In this document: positions 1 to 10,028 of the stretch, piece after piece
How the letters are laid out: every line of letters begins with the position of its first letter
Position numbering within the stretch: position 1 is the first letter of the stretch
Source of the DNA: Luteibacter aegosomatissinici
Lineage (GTDB): Bacteria > Pseudomonadota > Gammaproteobacteria > Xanthomonadales > Rhodanobacteraceae
Reading direction: 5' to 3'
Assembly: GCF_023078495.1 (NCBI RefSeq)
Contig: NZ_CP095742.1
Coordinates: 372,001-436,000, forward strand
Length of the DNA: 64,000 nucleotides
Made by a program: the position numbers and the translations under genes
The notes under the pieces: generated by a model
Database searches by the model: none
Told to the model about the DNA's origin: nothing
What the model saw: only the letters and a program-made list of their open reading frames with translations

Positions 1-134
1 TTCGCGAAATCAACCTTCAGGTCGAGATCCAGATGGGTGACCTTGACCACGTCCGGCTGGGCATAGGAGTGTGGATCGGCCGCGAGGGCCACGAGGGGGA
101 ACACGGTGAGGGCCGCGAAGACAGGCAGGCGCAT
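1..134 (-). CDS. M1 family metallopeptidase (aminopeptidase), 5' end only
   Basis: Only the first 44 codons lie in the window; the gene runs off the left edge. The protein begins MRLPVFAALTVFPLVALA, a typical signal peptide, followed by ADPHSYAQPDVVKVTHLDLDL. That stretch is characteristic of secreted leukotriene A4 hydrolase/aminopeptidase N-like zinc peptidases, whose mature N-terminal beta domain opens with such an HLDLDL strand. The zinc site (HExxH) is outside the window, so activity cannot be checked. It lies downstream of the three giant paralogs on the same strand, separated from them by 64 bases. Confidence 0.6.
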   Translation of the reverse strand, partial: MRLPVFAALTVFPLVALAADPHSYAQPDVVKVTHLDLDLKVDFA

Positions 135-198
135 GGAGCAGTTTCCGTGGGAGGGAAGCCCCCAGTATGCCATTGCTGGCCCTGGGGGCTCCCAGGGC

Positions 199-3090
199 TC
201 ATGGCACGGGCGCCCGGGCCACGCTGAAGTCACCCTGGCGCAGCACGAAATACATGGCCGGTGCATCGGCCGCGCTGCGGAGCACCAAATGCGGGTTGGC
301 GCCGCTATCGTTGGCAAACACACGCAGGGCTGGCGTGCCGCCCTGGCCACGCCAGCGCAACCGGCGCAGATCGATCTGTACCCATCGCGATGGCAGGGAC
401 ATTCCCCGTGCCTGTTGCAGTGCCGGATCAAGGGGCGATACCACGACACCGGAGACCCCAGCCCCACGCACCCGTACCACCGGGAGGTATAGCGAGGGCC
501 GTTCGAGGCTGCCGGCGAATTCCGGGGCCTGGTACCAGACCGTATCCGGCCATTCGGATGCTGGCAGCTCGCGCCACGGCGGCGAGGCGACAACAGCCCG
601 TGGCGTGGCGGCCGGGGCCACGGCGGGCGCCCCGCGGCCCGTGTGCAGGGCTTCGCTCCAGGCGTTCCAGCGCCGCCGCCCCACAGCGATGCCATGGGCG
701 TCGGCCAGCAGTACGTCGGTATGCATGTCATCGGCGGCCGAGTTGCCCAGGCGCCGGCGCAGTGTGCGAAGGAAGGTATCGCGCTGGTGGGCCGTCAGTT
801 CGAAATACCCTGCGGCAGACACGCGCAGCGCCGGGGAATCGGGCGGCGGCGTGCCCGTGCGGCCGCCGCGCAACCCCACGTCGGGCCGTAGCTGCCATCC
901 GCTGGCCGTCCAGCGTACGGGGGGCCCGGCATAGGTGCTGTCGAGGGCACCCGGCCGGGCAAGGCGCCATGTCGTGTTGCCGGTGTCGAAGCGCACCTCG
1001 AACGCCTGGCCTGCGGAGACGATGTAGCGCCTGCCTGCCAGTGTGTGGATCCCCCGTGCATCGGGCCTCAGGCCAGCCAGGTCGACGCCCGTGGCGGCAT
1101 ACCGCTTATCGAGAGGGTGCAACGCGGGCTTGAGCGCACCACGAGACGCACCACGGCCGGCCATGGACGCTTGCAGGAAAAGGCCGGGCCGCGCTGCCAC
1201 CTGCGCCACCGGCAGTGCGCCCAGCAGGCCGACATACGCCTCGCTGCCGTCGATGGCGGCTTGCGCGTAATCGCCCGCCCTCAGCGCGTCTTCCAGGCGC
1301 CATAACGCACGCAGCCCCTGGCCTAGGCCCGCAATAAGGTCACGCGCCGCCCGATCAGGTGCGGCCGACGTATCGATGGCAGCCTGCACGATGTGCAGGG
1401 CCGGTGCGCGTTGGGTCTCGCGCAGGGAGGCCTCCAGCTCGTATAAATCCACGGAAATACGTGACAGCTCCGCCGCATGGCTGGCCTCGAAGATGTCACT
1501 GGATACCTCGCGCTGGCCAAATGCCTCCGCCGTGCGCGTCCGCGTCCCTGCCGCGGTCGTTCCCAGTACCCACGCCGTCGTGGCCACATGCGCCGGTACG
1601 TCGAAATGTAGCTGGCCATTTGCATCGCTACGGGCGTGCGATGCCGGAAGACGGGCCAGTAGCCAGGCCTCGAAGCGCGGGTTGTACAGGAACTCACGTG
1701 CGGCTTCTTCGCCATCGACGAATTCGCGTACATCGATCCCGTCCGGCGCATCGGGTGTGTAGAGGATGACGCGGGACGCACTCCGAGGTTCACGCGCGCC
1801 GATCGCCAGGAGATCGCCTATGACGGCACCGCGGTAGGTTAACTGCCGAACCACGATCTCGTGGCCGTCCACTCTCCCGCGTCCGTTTGCCGCTGGGCTT
1901 TCAAACACCGAGCGCATCCACGTGTAGCCGCGTTCACCGTGATCGGGAAGGAAGCGCCGTGGTTCCGACGGCGGATAGTACCCAAGCCGCGCATCGGCGA
2001 CAGCCAGCCGGAACTGCGCGCTGCGCAAGGCAATGCTTGCCTCGCGCAGCGGAGAACCCGCGGGAACGTCGAGCATGCCCATGAGGGCCTCACGGTAAGA
2101 GCGCACCGCGTCCGCCAGGGACAGGCTGCTGGCGGCGGCGAATACCGGCGCGGCCGCCGCCTGTGCGGCCAGCTGCTCAGCGTGTACCTGCGCGTTGCGT
2201 AGCGCATCTTCCGCCTCCCACCATGCGGTGCGGACGCCCGCGGGAACCGCCGCTAACCTCGTTACCTGCCGGTTGGCGGCCACGCGCCATTCACGATCGC
2301 GTTGCATGTTTTCGATATCGATCTTGCCGTGGAGGTCAAGCGCTACGCGTACCGCATCGGCCACGGTGACGGGGTCGTCGCCCGCATTCAACCCGTCCCA
2401 TGCCTCGCCAACTTGCGCCGCCTGCAGGGCGACAAGCCGCTGCGCGATTACCGGTATGCCCCCGAACGATGTGGGGCGCGAGTCCACGAAGCGATCATCC
2501 TTCACGATGCGATCGACGATATCGTTTCGCGTGCCGGGCAAGGTATCGCGCGCCATCAACTCATGGCGGGTTCGCTCCTCCACTTCGTGGTGGAGCTGGT
2601 CGAGGGAGGCGAAGGCCTCCCAGCCGCGCTCGGGAAGGAAAAGCAGCGCGCCGTCGGCGCGCGCCAGGATGATGGAGCCGGCATAGGGCTCCTGGCCGAT
2701 CATGAGTTCCCGGGCGTCCGTGCCGGGGGGCGCGATATGCCCCCCGGCATCCAACCATGCAACGACACGAGCCGCATCAGCCGCAGACAGCGTGCCCTGA
2801 AGGCCACGTAGCGTGGCATCGTCTCGCATGACCTGGGCCAGGTGTGTCGCCAACGCTGTCCGCGCCGGGGTCGTATCCGTGGATGTGGCCGAAGCGTTCC
2901 ACCAGGCCTCGAGCGAGGCGAGGAATGCGGCTTTTCCGTCAGGCGTGAGCGCATCGGGCAGCAAAGGGCTGCGCTCCATCATCGCCGTTTGCCAGCGTGC
3001 GGCGCCGACGAGTCGGCGTTCGCTCATGAATGCCGACTCCTCGGCCGAAGCCAGCGGTGCGGATACTGTTTGAGGTGTTTGCATATCCAT
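199..3090 (-). CDS. DUF6543 (dermonecrotic toxin N-terminal-like) protein, paralog 1 of 3
   Basis: This is a 963-residue protein without signal peptide or membrane segment and is the last gene of a three-gene array. I start it at MDMQTPQ because all three paralogs begin MDMxxP just after an AAGGA motif; the open frame extends 79 codons further upstream into the neighbouring gene. Three modules are shared with the paralogs. The first, residues about 368-483, carries DHGERGY, GHEIVVRQ and YTPDAPDG. The second, about 662-740, is a beta-type module (RYAATGVDLAG to VGLRGG). The third is a C-terminal part with WPDTVW and RWVQIDLR. The first module resembles the DUF6543 core of large Pseudomonas and Xanthomonas proteins annotated as dermonecrotic-toxin-like. 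Toxin or effector function is an inference; no catalytic motif was recognised. Confidence 0.65.
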   Translation of the reverse strand: MDMQTPQTVSAPLASAEESAFMSERRLVGAARWQTAMMERSPLLPDALTPDGKAAFLASLEAWWNASATSTDTTPARTALATHLAQVMRDDATLRGLQGTLSAADAARVVAWLDAGGHIAPPGTDARELMIGQEPYAGSIILARADGALLFLPERGWEAFASLDQLHHEVEERTRHELMARDTLPGTRNDIVDRIVKDDRFVDSRPTSFGGIPVIAQRLVALQAAQVGEAWDGLNAGDDPVTVADAVRVALDLHGKIDIENMQRDREWRVAANRQVTRLAAVPAGVRTAWWEAEDALRNAQVHAEQLAAQAAAAPVFAAASSLSLADAVRSYREALMGMLDVPAGSPLREASIALRSAQFRLAVADARLGYYPPSEPRRFLPDHGERGYTWMRSVFESPAANGRGRVDGHEIVVRQLTYRGAVIGDLLAIGAREPRSASRVILYTPDAPDGIDVREFVDGEEAAREFLYNPRFEAWLLARLPASHARSDANGQLHFDVPAHVATTAWVLGTTAAGTRTRTAEAFGQREVSSDIFEASHAAELSRISVDLYELEASLRETQRAPALHIVQAAIDTSAAPDRAARDLIAGLGQGLRALWRLEDALRAGDYAQAAIDGSEAYVGLLGALPVAQVAARPGLFLQASMAGRGASRGALKPALHPLDKRYAATGVDLAGLRPDARGIHTLAGRRYIVSAGQAFEVRFDTGNTTWRLARPGALDSTYAGPPVRWTASGWQLRPDVGLRGGRTGTPPPDSPALRVSAAGYFELTAHQRDTFLRTLRRRLGNSAADDMHTDVLLADAHGIAVGRRRWNAWSEALHTGRGAPAVAPAATPRAVVASPPWRELPASEWPDTVWYQAPEFAGSLERPSLYLPVVRVRGAGVSGVVVSPLDPALQQARGMSLPSRWVQIDLRRLRWRGQGGTPALRVFANDSGANPHLVLRSAADAPAMYFVLRQGDFSVARAPVP

Positions 3091-3112
3091 GCGTTTTGTC
3101 GTCCTTGGGGGG

Positions 3113-6100
3113 TTATTGCCTGGGCGCGGTGAACGTGTAGCTGTGAGGTACGCGCAGTTCCAGGTTCCAGGTGTGTAACGTGTACGCGTATTCGCCGCTG
3201 GCGAGCTGCCTGCGGTCAAGCGCGTGGTTGGGCCTGCGGAACGCGTCGCGCATGTAGCGGGTATCGATCTGCACCCAATAGGCCAGTGGGTCCCGGCCAC
3301 CCAGGCGGTGGCCGGGCGTGACCCCAAGAACCTCTTCGAGTTGTGCGCGCGGCGTGCCGGGGGGCAACGTCGTGACCCGGTAATTGTGAAAGGCCTGCAG
3401 CGACTCGCCCGGCGCAGGCCGGATCACCAGTTCCTGGCCCTGGCTGCCCAGGCGGCGGGCCGGCCGCTGGTCGGTATAAACCCAAAGGCGATCCGGCCAG
3501 TCATCCGGCTCGATAAATTCAGCTGCGCGGCCCAGCGACTGGAGTGCGGGGTCGGCGGCTTCAGTGGGATGGCGTCGCGCGGCAGCCACCGTCTCGTCCC
3601 ATCGCTGGTTCTGTGTGGCCGAGAGGTCCGCTCGAGGGTCGGTTACGGTAGTGTCGCTGCTGGAAGAAATCGCTGGATCCTGGCCATCGTCGCCGTGCCA
3701 GGTGTGCTCGGTGCGTGATGGAACGCGACGGCCATCGCTTGCCCAGCCACGACGCGCGAGCACTTGCGAACGCTCGAGCGGATCGGGAAATTGCGTTTCC
3801 AGTTCATGCATGAAAAAGCGCCGTTGCCCAGGATCGAGTGTTCGCAGATCGGCCGCGACACCATCTTCATGGATGACGGCGCTGCGGGTGGGTACTTCCA
3901 TCCGCATGTGTAGCGAATCGTTACTGCCGTGGCGCGTCATCAACACCATGCCCGGGTTATCCCGGAACGCAGCTTCCAGTTCCGCGCGGCGCGGCTCCAG
4001 CGCTTCGGGGAGGCGCAGGTTGGCTACGGGTGCCGCAGCCTCCGCAGGTGCCGGGTCCGGGAGGGCGGCCGCGCCCGCAGGCGGCTGGGCGGCCGGCGCC
4101 CGCTCATGGTCAAGGTGCAGCAGGCGGCGGAAACGATCGCGCAGGCCGCGGCCTGCGCCCCCTGCAAGACCCACATCGTTGAACGCCCAGCCACAGGTAT
4201 CCGTTCGCTGGATCGCCGGCCCCCACGACACTGCACTGCCGCCCGCGGGCTGCAAACGGTACGTATCGAACCCGTGATCGTAGCGGACGGCAAAGGCATG
4301 ACCGTCCTGCTGGATGTAGTGCTGCATACCGACGCGGTAGACGCCGTTCCTGTCCGGCACGCCGGTCAGGTCGATACCCGGCGCGGCATAGCGTGATTCG
4401 AAACGCACCCCCGGTAGTGGTAGCTGGAATGAGGCGCTTTGCGGCGCGGCCCCCAGGGAAGGGCGAATCAGCGGGCGACGCGCCCTGCCCAGGAACCACG
4501 GTGGTGCCGTAATGTCGAGCGCGCTGGTGTACGCCTCGGTGAACGCCAGGTAGGCCGCCGTACCATCGCCCGCCTTGACGTGATCGTAGAATCGGTTGAG
4601 TGCCTGGAAGGTGCGGGCAGGCGCACGCGCGGTTTCAATCACTGCATCGGCCAGCAGGCCCGTCACCGGATTCCTACCCAGGGGATCGAACGCCCAGCGC
4701 CGCGCCTCACTCTGCAAGGTACCGGCATCATGCAGGCGCTGATCCACCATCGTGTCGTAACCTGCGGCGAAGAAATCACCGGTCACATCGCGTTCGCCAA
4801 AGGCTTCGGCAGTGCGCGTAAATGCGCCGCCGCCGGGCTGGCCAAATACCCAGCTGGCTACCGTCCGGCCGCCGGCGAAACGCCGTGTCACGCCGTTGGG
4901 TTCGAATTCCGCAAAAGCAGCTGGCAGCCGGTCGAGCAGGTACTCGCGGAATGCCGGTGCGTAGAAAAAGTTGCGCTGTGCACCGGCCGCATCGTCGAAT
5001 TCCCTGAACGAGACGCCATCGGGGCTATCGGGCGTGTACAGGATGAGCGTGCCGACGCTCGCCGGGTTGCGCACGCCAATGATGAACACGTCACGCACCG
5101 CGGCCCCCCGGTAGGTGGCTTGCCGCACGACGATGTCGTGGCCCTCGACGCGCGCGCGCCCGGCGGCCGCCCGATGATCGAGCACGGCTTCGACCCAGCG
5201 GTACCCGCGTTCTGCGTGATCGTGGCGGAACGAGCGTGGCTCATCGGCCAGATAGTAGGAAAGCCGTGCCTCGGTCGCTTCGGCGCGCATGCGCGCCGCC
5301 AGCATTTCCACGTCGATGGCCCGGCCGGCAGCTCCTCGATGGCTGGCGCGCAGCATTTGTTCCAGGTACTCCCGATACCGGTCGGCCAGTCGTACGTCAC
5401 GAATGAGCGTACGCAACGATGATTCGGGCAGCGCCGTGGCCATGCCGGCCCCATCTCGCCTCATGACGCGAAGACTTACCCGATCCAGGCTGGATAATCC
5501 CCGCCATGCGAGTTCCCGCAGCGACTGCTGGACGGTATCCGCCCCGCGCACCCATTGGGTGAGGTGTTCGTAAGAACCGGGAAATGGCATGTGAGTGATC
5601 TCGACCACGAGATCGGCAGGGGCATCTGTAATGCCCAGCGGCACAAGGCGAGCCGACAGTTCGCGATCGGTGAACCCCGCCGGCGTTGCCGGTGCGTCGA
5701 TGCCGAGGCCCGGGCGAAGCGTGGCCACGGTGACGGCGAGGCTCGCATAAGCCCGGGTGGCATCACGCCATGCATTGGCGGCTTCAGCGGGAACCCGGGC
5801 GAGGCGCTCTTCATTCGCCATGCCCACCAGGCGATGCTCGCGTGTGCGGAGCAGGGTGGGCACATCGATGCGCTGGGCCATGTGCAAATAGGCATGCGCC
5901 CTGTCCGAGAACGTGGCAGCCGCATGCTCCAGGTCGCGGTCGAGCTGCAGGTCATCCCATGCCAGGGCGATCTGCTCGCGTTGCACCTGCACCAGGCGCC
6001 TTGCCACGGAACGCGCGGGTTGGGAACCCAGTGGACGCAAGCTTACCGTCCTCGCAGTGCGTGCCCGCGCATAGGCGTCCGTGGTCATCCCGCGCAGCGC

Positions 6101-6622
6101 CACGGGATGGGCGCCGCCCTGGAGAAACTCGCGTTGCACGTGACTAGCCAGCGTATCCAGTGACGGAAACGACTCCCAACCGACGCCGGGAAGGAACAGC
6201 AGGTGATGGCCCGCAACGGCGTCCGCGCTGACGACCACGGCACCGGCGAGCGCCTGTTGTCCGAGGACCAGTTCGTTCCACCGAACAGCGCGGTCATCGG
6301 CCATTTGATTCGTGACTCGCCGAATCAAGTCCGCGGCATCCGCCGGCAACGTGCCATCGACCGAGCGCAACGTGGCCTCGTCGCGCCAGATGCCCTGCAT
6401 CGTGGTGGCAAGCGACTCGATGTGTGTTGACCAGTACGCGTCAAGCGAATCGAGGTAAGGTGCCATGTCCCGTGGCGGCGGATCACGCCACGCGGGTGCC
6501 TCATCCTGCAGGCGGCTCAGTGATCCGTGCGCAGCCGCGAGGCGTTGCAGCGCACCTTGTGCCATTTCAGCCTCACGCGTCGCTCCGTAGCGCGCGGGGG
6601 TCTCCGGTGGAAGCATATCCAT
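3113..6622 (-). CDS. DUF6543 (dermonecrotic toxin N-terminal-like) protein, paralog 2 of 3
   Basis: At 1169 residues this is the largest of the array. It starts MDMLPPE behind AAGGA with an 8-base spacing and lies 24 bases after paralog 3. Residues about 450-565 hold the shared core (EPRSFRHDHAERGY, GHDIVVRQATYRG, YTPDSPDGVSFREFDD, EYLLDRLP). Residues about 741-819 hold the beta module (RYAAPGIDLTG, YIQQDGHAF, VGLAGG). A proline/alanine-rich linker follows, then FPDPLERS and, from about residue 1037, the C-terminal module (DDWPDRLWVY, YWVQIDTRYMR). No signal peptide is visible, so any export would need a dedicated secretion system, none of which is encoded here. The family relation is by motif recognition; molecular function is unknown. 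Confidence 0.65.
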   Translation of the reverse strand: MDMLPPETPARYGATREAEMAQGALQRLAAAHGSLSRLQDEAPAWRDPPPRDMAPYLDSLDAYWSTHIESLATTMQGIWRDEATLRSVDGTLPADAADLIRRVTNQMADDRAVRWNELVLGQQALAGAVVVSADAVAGHHLLFLPGVGWESFPSLDTLASHVQREFLQGGAHPVALRGMTTDAYARARTARTVSLRPLGSQPARSVARRLVQVQREQIALAWDDLQLDRDLEHAAATFSDRAHAYLHMAQRIDVPTLLRTREHRLVGMANEERLARVPAEAANAWRDATRAYASLAVTVATLRPGLGIDAPATPAGFTDRELSARLVPLGITDAPADLVVEITHMPFPGSYEHLTQWVRGADTVQQSLRELAWRGLSSLDRVSLRVMRRDGAGMATALPESSLRTLIRDVRLADRYREYLEQMLRASHRGAAGRAIDVEMLAARMRAEATEARLSYYLADEPRSFRHDHAERGYRWVEAVLDHRAAAGRARVEGHDIVVRQATYRGAAVRDVFIIGVRNPASVGTLILYTPDSPDGVSFREFDDAAGAQRNFFYAPAFREYLLDRLPAAFAEFEPNGVTRRFAGGRTVASWVFGQPGGGAFTRTAEAFGERDVTGDFFAAGYDTMVDQRLHDAGTLQSEARRWAFDPLGRNPVTGLLADAVIETARAPARTFQALNRFYDHVKAGDGTAAYLAFTEAYTSALDITAPPWFLGRARRPLIRPSLGAAPQSASFQLPLPGVRFESRYAAPGIDLTGVPDRNGVYRVGMQHYIQQDGHAFAVRYDHGFDTYRLQPAGGSAVSWGPAIQRTDTCGWAFNDVGLAGGAGRGLRDRFRRLLHLDHERAPAAQPPAGAAALPDPAPAEAAAPVANLRLPEALEPRRAELEAAFRDNPGMVLMTRHGSNDSLHMRMEVPTRSAVIHEDGVAADLRTLDPGQRRFFMHELETQFPDPLERSQVLARRGWASDGRRVPSRTEHTWHGDDGQDPAISSSSDTTVTDPRADLSATQNQRWDETVAAARRHPTEAADPALQSLGRAAEFIEPDDWPDRLWVYTDQRPARRLGSQGQELVIRPAPGESLQAFHNYRVTTLPPGTPRAQLEEVLGVTPGHRLGGRDPLAYWVQIDTRYMRDAFRRPNHALDRRQLASGEYAYTLHTWNLELRVPHSYTFTAPRQ

Positions 6623-6646
6623 TGCTCGTTTCCTTGGTTCGTGTGA

Positions 6647-9600
6647 TCAGGGCTCTCGGCCCAGGGGTACTACCTGCTGGTTGTTGCCAAGCCGCAGGAA
6701 GTTCTCGCCGGTCAGCGGCCTGAGATAGAGGCGGGTAACGCCGTCGCGCTCCATGGCGATGAGTTCGGCCCGCGGTGGCGAGGTATTGCTGCGGAGGAGC
6801 GACGCGGGCTGAATCCGGACAGCGAACGTTGACGAGCGGCTTAGCCTGCTGTTTCCGACGGCGTGACGCAGCGTAGCGATGGGTGCTTGCGGGGCGATGG
6901 TAGTAATGGGGATGCCAATGACACCATTTGCAAGCCGCTCACCTTTCAGGTGTGCCCAGTGCGTGTTGTAACCATGTTGCGTGGGTATGCGATAGAACGG
7001 GCTGGAAGCGAACGGCAATCGCCCGTAGAAGTAAACGTTATCCGGAAGCTGCGCCGGATCGACACGCCGGAATGCGGAAGGTAACGGCGGCAGCGACAGG
7101 CCCGCCGAACCAGCAGTTCGCGTTGCCAGGTTTTCGGGAGCAATTTGCGGGGCCCCGAGCCGCAGTTGCTGCCAATCGGAAAACCCCTGCGCCGATACGG
7201 CATTGGCGCGCGCCTCGATCCAGCGCGCACGCTGGATCAGGTTGACGTTCATGTTTGGTGCCGTGCCAAGGCTTTCAGCCTCCATTGTTCGCGTGACGAG
7301 TTCGCGCTCAAATGGATCGGGAAATGCTTGCTCCATGGCATGGCTGTATCGATCAAACATCGTGTTTGGGGCAGCACGTGTTTGCGTGGGGCGCTGCGTC
7401 GGAGCGCGATCGAAGCCGCCCTTGAGTCCCACGGTGTGGTAATCCCAGCGACCACCGCCCGTGTGGCGAATCGCGGGTCCCCAGGCAAGTGGATCACGGT
7501 CGCGCGCTTGCAGACGCCACGTCTCGAACGTCGTGTCGTAACGCACACCATATAGCGTGCCCGCATGATCGATGTACCGGTGGCCGTCTATCGTGATCAC
7601 GCCGTTGGCGTCAGCTGTACCGCGTCGCGCCACGTTTCCCGCCTCGTAACGTGGTTCAAAAAGAGCGGGCCTTGCGCGCGACGCCGTATGGGCACCCACG
7701 CGCGCACCGTGACGGAAGCTGGCCGCCACGAGCGATTGCGCGGAACCACTCACTACGCCCGGCGCGGCCACGCCAAGCGATGCAACATAGAAGCCGGTGA
7801 AATCGACCCATGCCTGCGCGGCATCGCCTGCCTTGACGCTGTCGTATAGCCGCCACGCTGCTTGCGCGGCGTGGGCAGGTGCGCTGACGACGCCTTTAAC
7901 GGCTCCTGCGAGCGGATCATCGAGCAGCAGGCGGAAGGACTGCTCGGTCAGCCAGGCCCAGTTCGCCTCGGTAGCGCTGCGCGTGAATGAACGGGTGTTG
8001 CGCAGCGCCAGCTGGGTGGCTGTGTCGTAGACTCGGTCGAGAACGTTTTCCGCGACGACCGCATCCGCGAACCGCTCCGCAGTCCAGGTGTAGTCGGCGG
8101 TGCCGCCCTGGCCCAGCACCCAACTGCCGAGGCGGTCCCCTGCAAACATGCGCTCGCTTCGGCCTGGCGTCGTACTGGCGAAGTCCGCCGGGAGGCGGTC
8201 GAGCAGGTATTCGCGAAAGGCCGGGTGGTAAAGAAAACGCCGGGCGGCTTCATGGCGATCGTCAAACTCACGAAAGGTGATTCCATCCGGGGCACCTGGC
8301 GTGTAGTAGACAACGGTGGGCACCGCCTGTTGCTGGCGCACGCCTATCTCCAGGACCTCGCTCACCGGTACTCCTTTGTAGGTCACCTGGCGCACCACGA
8401 CCTCGTGCCCCTCCACGCGCTTGCGGCCGCTAGCCGCGGGTGAATCCAGGACGGCCTTTACCCAGTGGTAGCCTCGCCCGGCGTGATCGGGCCGGAATGA
8501 GCGTGGTTCAGAAGGAAGGTAGTACGAGAGTCGTGCATCCTCCGCTTGCAGGCGCATACGCGCCGCAAGCAGTGCCGTAGCTGCTGCCTTGCGCGCACCC
8601 GCATCTTCGCCGTGTTGCCAATGTTCACCGAGATAGGCGGTATAGCGGTTTGCCAGATCCATGTCGCGCACGAGCGCGCGGATAGCCACGTCATCAAGCG
8701 CGGCGATGACATGGCCCTGCGCATCACGGGCGGTAAGCCGGACGGGATCGAATGCGGCGATGTTCTGGTACGCCATGTCCAGCAAGGGAACCTTGGCCGG
8801 GGTGTTGCCTTTGAACAACGCTTGCAGCGATTGTGTACGGGCAACGACATCGAGGTGATCATCGACAACCACGGTGATGTCGGCGGGTGCCGCGCTCACC
8901 CCTAGCGCCGCCAGGCGGATATTGAGCTCGGCGGTGGCGAAGCTCGCAAGGGTCTGCGCGGGTGGCGTCGCGATATCCACTATATCGGTAGCCGATGCCA
9001 GTACATCGGCCGCCTGGCGCCATGCCGTCGCGGCATCGGCCGGGACGGCCGCCAGGCGCTCTTCATTCGCGGCCTCTACCAGGCGCGCATGGCGCGTCGC
9101 CAGCAGGCTTTCAATATCGAGAGCGGGAATGTAGGCCAGTTCATCGGCGATCGAATCGGCCAGCAAAGTGTCGCGCGAGGTTTGGATTGTAGTAACCGCC
9201 CAGGCTGTCCACGCCTCGTCGAGTCGCTCGCGATGCACGGCGAGTGCACGATCGATGTACGTAGCCAGGCCATGGCGCTCGCTGGCTCGCGACGTCATTT
9301 CGTCGGTGGCAATGCTGCCCAGTGCCCGGCGGGACAGGCCGGGCAGGGAGCCGCCGACGCCAAGATGCAGGCGCACCCTGTGCGCGATCGCCTCCTGCAG
9401 GGCGTCCAGGCTGGCGAACGATTCCCAGCCCGCCGTCGAGGAGAAGAGCAACACCCTGGCTGACAAGGTGCTGTCTTCGATCACGATGCTTCCGGCCAGC
9501 GGCTTCCCGCCGAGCACGAGCTCCCGTGTGTGCAGGGTCGGCCGTGGCGTGCCCGGCACGCTGTCGGTGAACGCGCGGACCAGGGCGGCATCGGCGGCAT

Positions 9601-9880
9601 CAAGCGTGCGGTCGTCCATCCCCAGTTGCGCGAGATCGGCCATGGCGCTGCCAACACGCGACGCTAGTTCCGTCCGCGCGGCGGCGAGCCAGTACGCATC
9701 GAATGCGCGCAGGTAGGCCATGCGTTGCGTCGCGTCGGGGTGAGCCGGGGCGTGTGGCATGGCGACACGCTGGGCGGCGAGCCAGTCGCGCGTGGCGACG
9801 AGGCGGTTGAAGGCGTTGATGGCGGCCTGGTGGGCCGGCGATTCCAGCGCAGGCGGTGCCTGCGGCGGCGTCATGTCCAT
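6647..9880 (-). CDS. DUF6543 (dermonecrotic toxin N-terminal-like) protein, paralog 3 of 3
   Basis: This is the first gene of the array, 1077 residues. The ATG chosen (MDMTPPQ) follows AAAGGA by 5 bases, matching the starts of its paralogs; an in-frame ATG 12 codons upstream is less likely. The shared core lies at about 453-563 (EPRSFRPDHAGRGY, GHEVVVRQVTYKG, YTPGAPDGITFREFDD, EYLLDRLP) and the beta module at about 743-822 (ending VGLKGG). FPDPFER introduces a divergent C-terminal region with LPDNVYFYGRLP near residue 943. The 148-base gap to ubiE probably carries the operon promoter, but I could not assign convincing -35/-10 boxes. Unequal C-termini on a conserved chassis fit diversification of effectors; this is inference. 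Confidence 0.65.
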   Translation of the reverse strand: MDMTPPQAPPALESPAHQAAINAFNRLVATRDWLAAQRVAMPHAPAHPDATQRMAYLRAFDAYWLAAARTELASRVGSAMADLAQLGMDDRTLDAADAALVRAFTDSVPGTPRPTLHTRELVLGGKPLAGSIVIEDSTLSARVLLFSSTAGWESFASLDALQEAIAHRVRLHLGVGGSLPGLSRRALGSIATDEMTSRASERHGLATYIDRALAVHRERLDEAWTAWAVTTIQTSRDTLLADSIADELAYIPALDIESLLATRHARLVEAANEERLAAVPADAATAWRQAADVLASATDIVDIATPPAQTLASFATAELNIRLAALGVSAAPADITVVVDDHLDVVARTQSLQALFKGNTPAKVPLLDMAYQNIAAFDPVRLTARDAQGHVIAALDDVAIRALVRDMDLANRYTAYLGEHWQHGEDAGARKAAATALLAARMRLQAEDARLSYYLPSEPRSFRPDHAGRGYHWVKAVLDSPAASGRKRVEGHEVVVRQVTYKGVPVSEVLEIGVRQQQAVPTVVYYTPGAPDGITFREFDDRHEAARRFLYHPAFREYLLDRLPADFASTTPGRSERMFAGDRLGSWVLGQGGTADYTWTAERFADAVVAENVLDRVYDTATQLALRNTRSFTRSATEANWAWLTEQSFRLLLDDPLAGAVKGVVSAPAHAAQAAWRLYDSVKAGDAAQAWVDFTGFYVASLGVAAPGVVSGSAQSLVAASFRHGARVGAHTASRARPALFEPRYEAGNVARRGTADANGVITIDGHRYIDHAGTLYGVRYDTTFETWRLQARDRDPLAWGPAIRHTGGGRWDYHTVGLKGGFDRAPTQRPTQTRAAPNTMFDRYSHAMEQAFPDPFERELVTRTMEAESLGTAPNMNVNLIQRARWIEARANAVSAQGFSDWQQLRLGAPQIAPENLATRTAGSAGLSLPPLPSAFRRVDPAQLPDNVYFYGRLPFASSPFYRIPTQHGYNTHWAHLKGERLANGVIGIPITTIAPQAPIATLRHAVGNSRLSRSSTFAVRIQPASLLRSNTSPPRAELIAMERDGVTRLYLRPLTGENFLRLGNNQQVVPLGREP

Positions 9881-10028
9881 GACATTCCTTTGCGTGGGGA
9901 TAAAGTCCTTTCGCAAAGTGTATGGAGCACGCGCTGCCGCGCGGGAGCGGGCGGCGCCGCAGTGTCAGGTAAGCAAGGCGCCGTACGGGATGTAAGGTTT
10001 CTTCCCGTTCGGCCCTAGGCGGTCGGTG

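Noticed and set aside
9881-10028. Promoter for the giant-paralog operon
   Set aside because: A promoter must be here or upstream, but no -35/-10 pair with acceptable spacing stood out, so none was annotated.
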